Below, piece by piece: positions 44,382 to 52,159 of a stretch of 64,000 bases of DNA. How positions within the stretch are numbered: position 1 is the first letter of the stretch; every line of letters begins with the position of its first letter. The notes beneath the pieces are model-generated. The model did no database searches. It saw only the letters and a program-made list of their open reading frames with translations, and was not told where the DNA came from. A program made the position numbers and the translations under genes. The DNA is from a virus, in the IMG/VR virus record IMGVR_UViG_3300047200_000500, positions 1 through 64,000 of that record. The stretch is one strand, 5' to 3'.

Positions 44382-45141
44382 GCCCTTCTTCTTTATTGTC
44401 CATCATTTTGTGTTTAAATTTTTTACCAGATGTTCCTAAGCATGATTTACAACAATCAAGTGGATTTTCATCTTTTATGTAATTGATCAATCTATTTTCT
44501 AGATCATTTTGATGAATTATGCAACCATCGTTTTTGTATTTTCTATTAATATTTCTAATTTTATCATAATTTTCTTGAATTAATGGTTTTGCACATTTAT
44601 AATAATAACCATTGCTAAATGTATGACAACTCCACGAATTAGTTATTTCACATTCATTGTATGTTTTTAACGTAGTTTGTTCGTCATTATCGTATTGTAA
44701 ATTGGTCAATCTAAAAGTATCATGAATTTTTAATTTGAATCTGAATTTGCTATTTAATTGTCTTTTGATTAATTCTTCTTGTATCTTGAAGTAATCAGCA
44801 TTTTTATAAATGCTAACTTCAATAAAGTCTAAATTATTGAATAATTCATCATTTTGTCTATGTAATAAAAGACCATTTGTGCATATTCCAATATCGTTTG
44901 ATATATTTGTCGATTTCGCAAACTTTAAAAAATCAATCAGTCTGTTATCTAATAATGGTTCACCACCAAGTATTCTGAATTTTTTTACTTTCAGCACCTT
45001 AGATAATTTTGTAATGTCTTGTTTAAATGATTCGAAATTAGCTTTATCATTTTTAATAAATGGCGAATCCCTGGTGCATCCCAAACATGTGTTGTTACAC
45101 ATATTTGTTATATTGAATTCAATGTATTTTCTAATAATCAT
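44371..45141 (-). CDS. Radical SAM enzyme
   Basis: 256 residues. CNNTCLGC (Cys15, 19, 22) binds the catalytic iron-sulfur cluster, and RILGGEPLLD is the glycine-rich SAM motif; GICTNGLLL follows. Several more cysteines near the C-terminus (CAKP, CCKSC) suggest a second, SPASM-like cluster. These enzymes make peptide or cofactor changes by radical chemistry. No substrate peptide is evident beside it. Divergent from the gene at 45156 with only 14 bases between. Confidence 0.85.
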   Translation of the reverse strand: MIIRKYIEFNITNMCNNTCLGCTRDSPFIKNDKANFESFKQDITKLSKVLKVKKFRILGGEPLLDNRLIDFLKFAKSTNISNDIGICTNGLLLHRQNDELFNNLDFIEVSIYKNADYFKIQEELIKRQLNSKFRFKLKIHDTFRLTNLQYDNDEQTTLKTYNECEITNSWSCHTFSNGYYYKCAKPLIQENYDKIRNINRKYKNDGCIIHQNDLENRLINYIKDENPLDCCKSCLGTSGKKFKHKMMDNKEEGLRF

Positions 45142-45155
45142 AGTATTTGAATCAT

Positions 45156-45458
45156 ATGGATTTCTTAGTTATCAATGAACATAAACAAAAAATTAATTAT
45201 TATTTGTTACCTAAAAAATCTAATGATGATCTATTAATAAATATACCGCTTATTATATTAGAACCAATTGCAGATTGGATTAATAAGAAATTTAAGTCAG
45301 ATGTTTATTTATTGTTGGGTATTTCGAAGTACACATTGAAAGATGCATATGTTAATGAACATAAAATTTTTATAAATAGATATAGTTTAGAATCTCGTGA
45401 AATAAAGGTTAAATTTAATATCATGATCAGTGGATATATAAAAAGTATTTCAAAGTAA
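45156..45458 (+). CDS. Hypothetical protein
   Basis: The frame opens at a TTG (45147); the ATG at 45156 is taken, giving 100 residues. Beta-rich in the middle, Lys-rich. Not recognised. It begins just after AGTATTTGAATC, which also faces the radical-SAM gene, so the message is probably leaderless. Confidence 0.55.
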   Translation: MDFLVINEHKQKINYYLLPKKSNDDLLINIPLIILEPIADWINKKFKSDVYLLLGISKYTLKDAYVNEHKIFINRYSLESREIKVKFNIMISGYIKSISK

Positions 45459-45467
45459 GGAGAATAT

Positions 45468-46175
45468 ATGCATTTTGTCATTGGTACACCAATGTATGGA
45501 GGAATGTGCACTAGTGAATATGTTCAGTCATTGTTAGCTTTAAAAAGTGGAATGGAACAAAGTGGTCACAAAGTTACTTGTATTTTTCTTGGTAACGAAA
45601 GTTTAATACAACGTGGACGCAATACTGTTGCTTGGCATTTTTTGAATACTGACTCGACACATCTTATATTCATAGATGCGGATATTAAATTTAGGCCAGA
45701 AGATGTCGCAAAAATGATAATGGCAGATAAGCCGATCATTGTTGGACCAGCACCAATGAAAGGAATTAATTGGGATCGTGTAAGAGATGGGGCATTACAT
45801 AAATATGATAATTTATCTAAATTGACTGGAATTTTTGCTATTACAGAACTTGAAGGCCATGTCATGAAGAATAGTAACGAACCGTTTCAAATAAAACATG
45901 GCGGGACAGGATTCATGATGATTCGCAGAGATGTTTTTAAAGATTTATCAAAACATGTCGGAAAGTATAATAATGGTGGATCTAGTATACCGCCAGGATC
46001 TGAAGTGTTTGATTTTTTTCAAGTTTGTGTTAAAGATGGCATATTGTTATCTGAGGATTATTTCTTTTGTGATAAGTATAGATCAATTGGCGGAACAGTT
46101 TGGGCTGCACCGTGGTGTGAATTAGGTCATTTTGGCTCATATTTGTTTAGTGGCTGTTATTCTAGTAAATATTAA
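45468..46175 (+). CDS. Glycosyltransferase, GT-A type
   Basis: 235 residues. The N-terminus HFVIGTPMYGGMC starts a Rossmann-like fold, NESLIQRGRNTVAWHFL and LIFIDADIKF give the nucleotide-sugar and metal (DAD) sites, and HGGTGFMMIRR the acceptor part. This compact version is common in large phages. A ribosome site AAGGAG precedes the ATG. It probably adds to the glycan made by the other transferases here. Confidence 0.75.
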   Translation: MHFVIGTPMYGGMCTSEYVQSLLALKSGMEQSGHKVTCIFLGNESLIQRGRNTVAWHFLNTDSTHLIFIDADIKFRPEDVAKMIMADKPIIVGPAPMKGINWDRVRDGALHKYDNLSKLTGIFAITELEGHVMKNSNEPFQIKHGGTGFMMIRRDVFKDLSKHVGKYNNGGSSIPPGSEVFDFFQVCVKDGILLSEDYFFCDKYRSIGGTVWAAPWCELGHFGSYLFSGCYSSKY

Positions 46176-46189
46176 ACAAGAGAGATAAA

Positions 46190-46879
46190 ATGCCCAAATA
46201 TCAATATTCATGTGATAAATGTTCTGTACATTGCCCTATTGATGGTGGCAGTACATCAAGCAATTCGCAAATTAAAAATTATGACCCTGAAATGATGAAG
46301 CCTGGATATCATCCAGAAACCGGAGAATACATATTTTTTATTGAATGTACAATGAATGATAAACCCGCTAAACCAAAATGCCCAAACTGCAATTCTAATA
46401 AAAATGTTCATGTCAATTTTACAGATATTGGTGTGCAATGTTATGTTAGAGGTGACGGTCTTGTAAAAGACAAAGCTGGTGCTAGAAGAGATATGAATAG
46501 ACATAAGTTAAAACATGAAGATCCATATGCCACAATGAGAGTAGCAGGTGAAAAAGATTATTTAGATAATAAATTTAGACGTGGTGGAATAAATATTGAA
46601 ACTAAGAGTAATACAACTTCTATAAAAGTTGCCCAGGGGAAGAGAGCATCAGAGTTACAAAAAGAAGTAAATTCATTAAATGACATTGAAAAGAAAATTA
46701 TAGTTCACGTTTTTAAAAATGAAGAATCGACTACCACAGAGTTGTCAAAGTATTCAGATGATATAAATAAATATCTTACTGGTTTAAATAATAAGTATAT
46801 ATATTACAATTCAAAAAAACAAATTTGGTCAACGCTTGCTAGTGGTAATGGAATATATGAGACTATTATCGGTATTTGA
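46190..46879 (+). CDS. Zinc-ribbon protein, FmdB-like N-terminus
   Basis: 229 residues. PKYQYSCDKC near the start and KPKCPNCNSN at about 62-72 form a zinc ribbon like that of FmdB-type regulators. The middle is basic and probably disordered; the last 70 residues may form a winged helix. A GAGAG leader precedes the ATG. It ends six bases before the PolA-like gene. Function unknown. Confidence 0.6.
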   Translation: MPKYQYSCDKCSVHCPIDGGSTSSNSQIKNYDPEMMKPGYHPETGEYIFFIECTMNDKPAKPKCPNCNSNKNVHVNFTDIGVQCYVRGDGLVKDKAGARRDMNRHKLKHEDPYATMRVAGEKDYLDNKFRRGGINIETKSNTTSIKVAQGKRASELQKEVNSLNDIEKKIIVHVFKNEESTTTELSKYSDDINKYLTGLNNKYIYYNSKKQIWSTLASGNGIYETIIGI

Positions 46880-46885
46880 TAATGG

Positions 46886-47998
46886 ATGATTGTTATCGTA
46901 GTTTCATGGAAAAATGATAAACCTACTAAATATTCTATATTTAAAGATAAAATATTAATTAAATCATCTGATCTCTGGAAATCCGGCACAAACAAGAAAA
47001 TAATAGATGTTAAAAAAGAAGAAAGCACTTTAATAAAATTATTGTTATCTCTTGATGAATTCGTCATTGTTAATTTTAAAAAATTTATAGATTATTTTAA
47101 AATAATTGAATTTAATACTGTTTATGATTATCCTGGTGATATTGAAGATGATAAGCATTTAGAATTTGTCGAGGCCAATTGGGAAGAATTTGGCAAAGTG
47201 TGGCAAAAATTAAGATCACAAGCTGCTATTGTTTATCATAAACTAGAGAGGAAAGGTGTAATGTATGAACACAAATTAATGAAACCTGCATATGATATGA
47301 ATGTCTTTAGCGGAAGGTCAAGTACAACAGGGTTTAATATTCAAGGTTGTAATAAAGAATTTAATATTACACATATTAATCCTAGAAATAATGTTTTTAT
47401 TCATTTTGACTGGATGGCTGCGGATCATAGAATAGCAGCAATTTTATCAAATGATCAAGATTTACTTGGGTGCTATAAAGATTCGGATCCTTATACTTAT
47501 ATAGTTAACATTTTGGATGGTGAAGTTGACAGAGATCAGTGTAAAAGTGAGTTCATGCAGGCTGTATATGGGCTAAATCCAGACCATGAAATTTTATCTG
47601 TATTCCCATCATTTCGTGATTGGATTGCGGAAAAGGTTAAAGAATTAAATGATATTGGATATGTCAGGTCAATGCTTGGTAGAAAATATGAAACCGATAA
47701 AACTGTAAAAGGAAACAGAAGGGCATTTAATAGTATTATGCAAGGTGGTGTGGCCCATGCTATGAATAATGTAATTTATAAGATAGATCATGAATTTGGT
47801 GAAATAATTTTAACAGAACAACATGACTCTCTTACTTTGTGTGTGAATGAATTGATGATTGTAAAAACTATTAAGGGCGTATCTGATATTATGCTACATC
47901 CATTTCATGGTATTTTAGAAAATAACCCCACTATGCCATTGCGTGTACACATAGGTAAACGTTGGCGTGAGTACAAACAAGTAAAGGAGATAAGATGA
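46886..47998 (+). CDS. Family A DNA polymerase domain (PolA-like, no exonuclease)
   Basis: 370 residues. Motif A is FIHFDWMAADHRIAAILS (Asp175; PolA DYSQIELRI). Motif B is RDQCKSEFMQAVYG (216-229), which keeps the Arg, Lys and Tyr-Gly spacing of the PolA O-helix, but the Phe/Tyr position is Met224. Motif C is EQHDSL with Asp-Ser in place of Asp-Glu. NSIMQGGVAHAMNN is the intervening helix. No 3'-5' exonuclease or 5' nuclease domain is present. It may act in repair, primer extension or as a relic. It overlaps the UvsY-like gene by four bases. Confidence 0.7.
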   Translation: MIVIVVSWKNDKPTKYSIFKDKILIKSSDLWKSGTNKKIIDVKKEESTLIKLLLSLDEFVIVNFKKFIDYFKIIEFNTVYDYPGDIEDDKHLEFVEANWEEFGKVWQKLRSQAAIVYHKLERKGVMYEHKLMKPAYDMNVFSGRSSTTGFNIQGCNKEFNITHINPRNNVFIHFDWMAADHRIAAILSNDQDLLGCYKDSDPYTYIVNILDGEVDRDQCKSEFMQAVYGLNPDHEILSVFPSFRDWIAEKVKELNDIGYVRSMLGRKYETDKTVKGNRRAFNSIMQGGVAHAMNNVIYKIDHEFGEIILTEQHDSLTLCVNELMIVKTIKGVSDIMLHPFHGILENNPTMPLRVHIGKRWREYKQVKEIR

Positions 47999-48459
47999 GT
48001 TGGTGGGATAAAGAAATACCTCAAGAAATTTCTGATGTACTTGTCATTTTAAGAGTTAAAATAAATGGTAAACAAGTAACTCGTGACTGGCGTAAAGATT
48101 GTGGTATTGATTATGATAGACTAGAAGATGATTTAGCTGATATGTCTAGCATATATTCTTTTTGGACAGCGGTTTTATCAGAAGCCAGGAAAAATTTAAG
48201 AATAGTTGAGTATCAAATTGATATTCGTAAATCTAAAGTGATGAGAGAAATTAAAGTACCAGAAGGTGTAAAATTAACAGTTGCAGATAAAGAAAGTATA
48301 ATTAATATAGATCCAGAAATGGGTGCACTTGTGGTAAAACAAATAGAATTAGAAAATATTGTACAAAAATTGTTTGGAATAGTAGATTCTTTGAAAATGA
48401 AAGCGGATAATTTAAGATCACTTGCGGGATTTAAGAGAGCAGAACTTTCTGGAAGTTAG
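47995..48459 (+). CDS. UvsY-like recombination mediator
   Basis: 154 residues. The order matches T4 UvsY: a helix with YSFWTAVLSEARKNL (UvsY YSKWLNKHSSIKKE), TVADKESIINIDPEM (UvsY TVLSADKDVLKVDT), and a C-terminal helix ending LRSLAGFKRAE (UvsY IQDMRAFEAG). UvsY helps the recombinase displace gp32 from single strands. Its place just before the gp32-like gene, and downstream of recA, supports this. Identity is low, so the call is by pattern. Confidence 0.6.
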   Translation: MSWWDKEIPQEISDVLVILRVKINGKQVTRDWRKDCGIDYDRLEDDLADMSSIYSFWTAVLSEARKNLRIVEYQIDIRKSKVMREIKVPEGVKLTVADKESIINIDPEMGALVVKQIELENIVQKLFGIVDSLKMKADNLRSLAGFKRAELSGS

Positions 48460-48462
48460 GCA

Positions 48463-48473
48463 AGTATATAAAG
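48463..48473 (+). promoter_or_regulatory. Promoter of the SSB gene
   Basis: AGTATATAAAG. Unlike most such sites here it lies about 58 bases from the start codon, so it leaves room for a structured leader. Confidence 0.5.
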
Positions 48474-48482
48474 CAACGAACC

Positions 48483-48524
48483 GCAGAAAATGGCCAAACG
48501 GCCATCTGCAAGTAAACCCAGGAG
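48483..48524 (+). promoter_or_regulatory. Leader hairpin and ribosome site of the SSB gene
   Basis: ATGGCC (48490-48495) pairs with GGCCAT (48500-48505) around an AAAC loop, extended by GCAG 48483-48486 with CTGC 48506-48509. A strong AGGAG (48520-48524) follows. T4 gp32 represses its own translation by binding a structured leader; the same could occur here. Confidence 0.45.
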
Positions 48525-48530
48525 ATCATC

Positions 48531-49580
48531 ATGTCAGGCATCAATAAGTTAGATAAACAAAAGCTCTTAGAGCGCATGCGTGCTAAGCAGCAAGAACAGT
48601 CAGGATTTCATGATCCTACTGAGTGGCGACCACCCAAACTCAAAAAGGATGAGGAGAAGAGTTACAGAGTGATTGTTCTTCCGCCCCTGGAAAAGGGCGA
48701 TACGTGTACTGGTGGTACAGCCACTGAATCTATGGATTTATGGTATCGTGTGCACGGGCACCATTTCATAAATAAGAAACGTTATGAATGCCCACGTGTT
48801 CATCCAGAGAAGGGTGATTGCCCATTGTGTACAACTGGTTTCGATTTGATGCGTGAGACTGATGATAAGAAAGTAAGGTCTGCTCTTGCTAAGGAATGGT
48901 TATCAAGACAGAACTATGCTGCCAATGTTTATTTTGAAAATCATAAGGATAATCCAGAAGATCTTCGTGGTAGAGTATTCTGGTGGTCAATTCCTGAGGG
49001 GGTATTCTTAATTTGCGATAAGGCATTTAAGAATGATGACCCAGGTGATGATGACAATCCTAAGGCTCATGGTCTGTTCTTTGATCCTGATGCCGCTTTC
49101 CCATTAGTGATAGAAGTGAAAGTGAAGAATGATTTTAATAATTATGAAGGGTCACATTTCATTGGTAAGCCTCGTGCTATTGCTTCCACTCAGGAAGAAA
49201 TAAGTGCAATTCTTGCCAAACGCCATGATGTGATGAAGAAATTTGAAGATCGTGATATCAAAGTGTTAAACAAGATTCTTGAAGATAAGATCGGTGGCAC
49301 AACTAGTGGAGATTCTGGCTCATCAAATAGGCCAACTGATGGAGATGAGGGGTATATTGATCAGAAAAAGACTGAACAGAAGACTGAACAGAAGATTCAG
49401 ACCGAATCCAAGAAGACTGAACAGAAGACTGAACAGAAGACTGAACAGAAGACTGAACAGAAGACTGAACAGAAGACTAAGCCTGCTGATCCTCCAAAGG
49501 TTGACCCCCCTAAAGAGGAAGAGGCAGAAGATCCTGAATTAGCCGCTCTTCTTGCTCAGCTTAACAGCGATAAGAAGTAA
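48531..49580 (+). CDS. Single-strand DNA-binding protein, T4 gp32-like
   Basis: 349 residues. The zinc site is H75/H77 with Cys87, Cys97 and Cys100 (spacing 10 and 3, as in T4 gp32 Cys77-87-90). A basic N-terminal LDKQKLLERMRAKQQEQ stretch suits cooperative binding, aromatic residues follow in the OB fold, and the acidic C-terminus (EEEAEDPELAALLAQ) suits partner docking. Between them lies an EQKT repeat linker. The gene is GC-rich for the window, has a strong ribosome site, and ends at a strong hairpin, all fitting high output. Confidence 0.9.
   Translation: MSGINKLDKQKLLERMRAKQQEQSGFHDPTEWRPPKLKKDEEKSYRVIVLPPLEKGDTCTGGTATESMDLWYRVHGHHFINKKRYECPRVHPEKGDCPLCTTGFDLMRETDDKKVRSALAKEWLSRQNYAANVYFENHKDNPEDLRGRVFWWSIPEGVFLICDKAFKNDDPGDDDNPKAHGLFFDPDAAFPLVIEVKVKNDFNNYEGSHFIGKPRAIASTQEEISAILAKRHDVMKKFEDRDIKVLNKILEDKIGGTTSGDSGSSNRPTDGDEGYIDQKKTEQKTEQKIQTESKKTEQKTEQKTEQKTEQKTEQKTKPADPPKVDPPKEEEAEDPELAALLAQLNSDKK
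49371..49475 (+). repeat. 12-base tandem repeat in the SSB linker
   Basis: ACTGAACAGAAG occurs twice at 49371-49394, then, after a 21-base break, five times at 49416-49475. It encodes TEQK units in the flexible linker before the acidic tail. In frame, so copy changes would not break the gene. Confidence 0.85.
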
Positions 49581-49601
49581 TAATTGAATTAGTGGTTTCA
49601 A

Positions 49602-49637
49602 TTAAACCCCCCTGGATTAATGTCCAGGGGGGTTTAA
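49602..49637 (+). terminator. Strong hairpin terminator of the SSB gene
   Basis: A perfect 15 bp stem (49602-49616 with 49623-49637) with six consecutive C/G pairs and a 6-base loop. A short T-rich stretch follows (TTGTATTTT), which doubles as a promoter-like site for the next gene. Confidence 0.8.
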
Positions 49638-49653
49638 CTTGTATTTTAGAAAA

Positions 49654-50490
49654 ATGGACATTTTAATAGATGGAAAAAATGTGGCGTTTAGAGCAATTTT
49701 TGCGTCAATGGATAAGTTAACAGGAAAACCAAAGACTGATCCTTTAATAATAGCATTTAGAATGCTTTGCAAATGGCGTAGAATTTATAAACCTGATAAT
49801 TGGGCTATTTTTTGGGACGTTCCTAAAGAAAGATTGTGGAGGAAGAAATTGTACCCTCCTTATAAAGAAGGAAGAAGCAAATCATTCATAGATAAAGATT
49901 CTTTAAATGCTTTGATGATGAAATTTACAACTATGATGATGAGTATCTGCCATAACATTAAAATGACCCAATTTATTAAAGATGAAAATGAAGCTGATGA
50001 TTTAATTTACGCTTATGTAAAAGCTTTTCCAGATAAAGAGTTATTAATTGTTTCTAGTGATGGAGATATGGTACAAACATTGTTAAAACATAATAATGTT
50101 AAACTTCATGATCCTAAAAATAAAGATGTTTTATATGAGGATAAACCAGAATATGATCCAGTTATAGTTAAATGTCTGTCTGGTGATTCTAGTGATAATA
50201 TTGATGGATATAGATTGGTTGGTGAAATAACAGCTAAGAAAATAATTCGTGATGGTAAATTAGAAAAATTTTTAGAAGAAAAAGGTAGAGAAATGTTTGA
50301 TCTCAATAAAAAACTGGTTGATTTTGACATGAATGATCATATTAATAGTAATATAGAATATATAAAATCAATTAAAAAGAATGAAAAATTTGACCTTCAA
50401 GAAATTAATAAAATAATTGATAAATATGAATTAAAGGAATTTAAGTCATTAATTTCAGATTTGATAATACCGTTTAAATATAATCCTTGA
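49654..50490 (+). CDS. 5'-3' exonuclease / flap endonuclease (T4 RNase H-like)
   Basis: The frame opens at a TTG, but the ATG at 49654 is chosen (278 residues). MDILIDGKNVAFRA holds the first metal Asp, DENEADDLIYAYV and VSSDGDMVQTL the central acidic cluster, and LSGDSSDNIDGYRLVGEITA the helix-hairpin-helix that binds duplex. This is the FEN family that removes RNA primers and flaps. Placed right after the SSB gene, as fits a replication operon. Confidence 0.9.
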   Translation: MDILIDGKNVAFRAIFASMDKLTGKPKTDPLIIAFRMLCKWRRIYKPDNWAIFWDVPKERLWRKKLYPPYKEGRSKSFIDKDSLNALMMKFTTMMMSICHNIKMTQFIKDENEADDLIYAYVKAFPDKELLIVSSDGDMVQTLLKHNNVKLHDPKNKDVLYEDKPEYDPVIVKCLSGDSSDNIDGYRLVGEITAKKIIRDGKLEKFLEEKGREMFDLNKKLVDFDMNDHINSNIEYIKSIKKNEKFDLQEINKIIDKYELKEFKSLISDLIIPFKYNP

Positions 50491-50517
50491 GGTAAATATA
50501 ATTAAGAGGTAATACCC

Positions 50518-50784
50518 ATGGCAGCAGCAGACGTTGAAGTAGTGAACATAATAAGAGTAAGAGTGGATGATGTTGGTACTGTGTACACATCAGATACTTT
50601 AAACAGATCAATTGCGCAAAATCTTAAATTTACTGATGACTGGAGAATTGAACCAGATTCTACTATTCCAGAAACTGCTGGATATCCAACATTAAAAGTT
50701 TTTTTAAAAGCAATGGCCAGCAGGGGTACCCCACATAGACCAATGTTTATCTCTCAGAATTTGGTTGTAACTGTTAAGGTTTAA
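50518..50784 (+). CDS. Hypothetical protein
   Basis: 88 residues, beta-rich with an Ala/Asp-rich start. AAGAGGT precedes the ATG, a clear ribosome site. No family recognised. Its end overlaps the convergent nuclease-like gene by 11 bases. Confidence 0.65.
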   Translation: MAAADVEVVNIIRVRVDDVGTVYTSDTLNRSIAQNLKFTDDWRIEPDSTIPETAGYPTLKVFLKAMASRGTPHRPMFISQNLVVTVKV

Positions 50785-51514
50785 GTTTCTGTATCACAAT
50801 ATCGGATATAATTGAATTTTCAGTCGGCCACGGTTCAGTTAATTCTTTAGCTGTTTCCAATGACATTATTATTTTAATGGGTTTAGGATTATGTATTTCT
50901 TGCTGCGCTTTAAACTCTTCTTCCTCTTTTATTAATTTTTCTCTTTCAATTCTTGCCACTAATACTAATTCCCACCATTTAATTATATCATTTTTGTTTA
51001 TTACTATCCAAAACCCTATTTTTCCATGACTGAATATGGCACAATGTGCCAATTGTTTATTCTTATCAAGTATACTATTTTTCCAGGTAGAAATAGTGTG
51101 ATGATATAAAGTTAATACAGATGGATATCCGCCACTCCAATTATGTATTGATAATTTATCTTGAACACTGTTTTTGAGTTGATTGTATATCATTTCGGAA
51201 TTTTCATTATGGAATACCCAGATATCACTAGTTTTAGAAATTATTTTATTATTTTCCACTATTGGAAGAGTTAAGATATTTACTAATCCTTTTTTCTTAT
51301 CGTCTTTTAAAAATTTTTCCCAAAGACGAATAGCACTAAGATATGAATGTGATCTTTTTACTTCACAGAAAATAGTATTATGAGCACAGTCTGATCTTGT
51401 GGTGCCAGAATTAGCCCCACTTAATGGTATACGCCCTGATAAAGTACCTGTACGAAAACTACCTAGCCAAATTCCGGCTTTTGATTCGCTTGATTTCCAT
51501 ACAACATTTTTCAT
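50774..51514 (-). CDS. PD-(D/E)xK nuclease-like protein
   Basis: 246 residues. GRIPLSGANSGTTRSDCAHN followed by TIFCEVKRSHSY matches the core of Hjc/VRR-type nucleases: a Ser-Gly-Ala strand, an Asp and an E-x-K pair. The rest is unfamiliar, with an acidic, Lys-rich end. It may resolve branched DNA or cut DNA in repair. AGTATATATAAC directly precedes the ATG. It is alone on the minus strand among plus-strand genes. Confidence 0.55.
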   Translation of the reverse strand: MKNVVWKSSESKAGIWLGSFRTGTLSGRIPLSGANSGTTRSDCAHNTIFCEVKRSHSYLSAIRLWEKFLKDDKKKGLVNILTLPIVENNKIISKTSDIWVFHNENSEMIYNQLKNSVQDKLSIHNWSGGYPSVLTLYHHTISTWKNSILDKNKQLAHCAIFSHGKIGFWIVINKNDIIKWWELVLVARIEREKLIKEEEEFKAQQEIHNPKPIKIIMSLETAKELTEPWPTENSIISDIVIQKLKP

Positions 51515-51526
51515 GTTATATATACT
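51515..51526 (-). promoter_or_regulatory. Late-promoter-like element
   Basis: AGTATATATAAC on the minus strand, abutting the start at 51514. Same class as at 26193. Confidence 0.35.
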
Positions 51527-51571
51527 AATGAAAATATATAGTTAATAAACACCTGTTAAAAGGAATAATAT

Positions 51572-51790
51572 ATGGGATGTGGATGTAACAAAAATCAAGT
51601 TAAATCTATTCCTCAATTAAATGTCCAACAGAAGAAAGTTGTCAATGTTGTATCGAGTAATTTAAGAAAATGCATTAAATGTTCATCTAATATGACTTAT
51701 AAGCAGCAATTCGTAGCCAAGTTGCGTGGATACATAAAAATATGGGAGTGTCAAAATAAATCATGCAACTTCAAGATAGTTGGTCCCTGA
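51572..51790 (+). CDS. Small zinc-ribbon protein
   Basis: 72 residues. CGC near the start, then KCIKCSSN and WECQNKSC form a four-cysteine zinc ribbon. AAAGGA precedes the ATG. It overlaps the next gene by 28 bases. Function unknown. Confidence 0.65.
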   Translation: MGCGCNKNQVKSIPQLNVQQKKVVNVVSSNLRKCIKCSSNMTYKQQFVAKLRGYIKIWECQNKSCNFKIVGP

Positions 51791-52158
51791 TACAATATTT
51801 AATAATATGGGCTTCATTTGCTTTATTAACTGAAGCAATAGTTGAGATATTAATAAATGCTGGACCACTTGAAGGATTCAGAGGATGGGTTGCTAGAAGA
51901 GGAAAAATTTTGTATATTGATTTTGCAGAATTAATCACTTGTGGATATTGCTGTTCAGTGTGGGTTGCTTTTGCCTTTGCATGGATTTTACCTTCTTTTA
52001 TATTTAGTGATGCAAAATTTTGGGATAGTTATCCAGTGCTTAAAATTGTAGTCTTATTCTCTGATAAATATTTATATTGGTTTTTTAATTGGATAGTATT
52101 GCATAGATTGTCTAATATTGTCCATATTAAACTGAAACCAGTAAAGATAGAGGTGTGA
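51763..52158 (+). CDS. Membrane protein, DUF1360-like
   Basis: 131 residues. Three to four hydrophobic segments (about 10-30, 60-80, 95-115) and the central motif ELITCGYCCSVWVAF fit DUF1360-type phage membrane proteins, where a Cys-x2-Cys-x-x-W pattern is conserved. Role unknown; it may sit in the host inner membrane. Overlaps the preceding zinc-ribbon gene. Confidence 0.6.
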   Translation: MQLQDSWSLIQYLIIWASFALLTEAIVEILINAGPLEGFRGWVARRGKILYIDFAELITCGYCCSVWVAFAFAWILPSFIFSDAKFWDSYPVLKIVVLFSDKYLYWFFNWIVLHRLSNIVHIKLKPVKIEV

Positions 52159-52159
52159 A

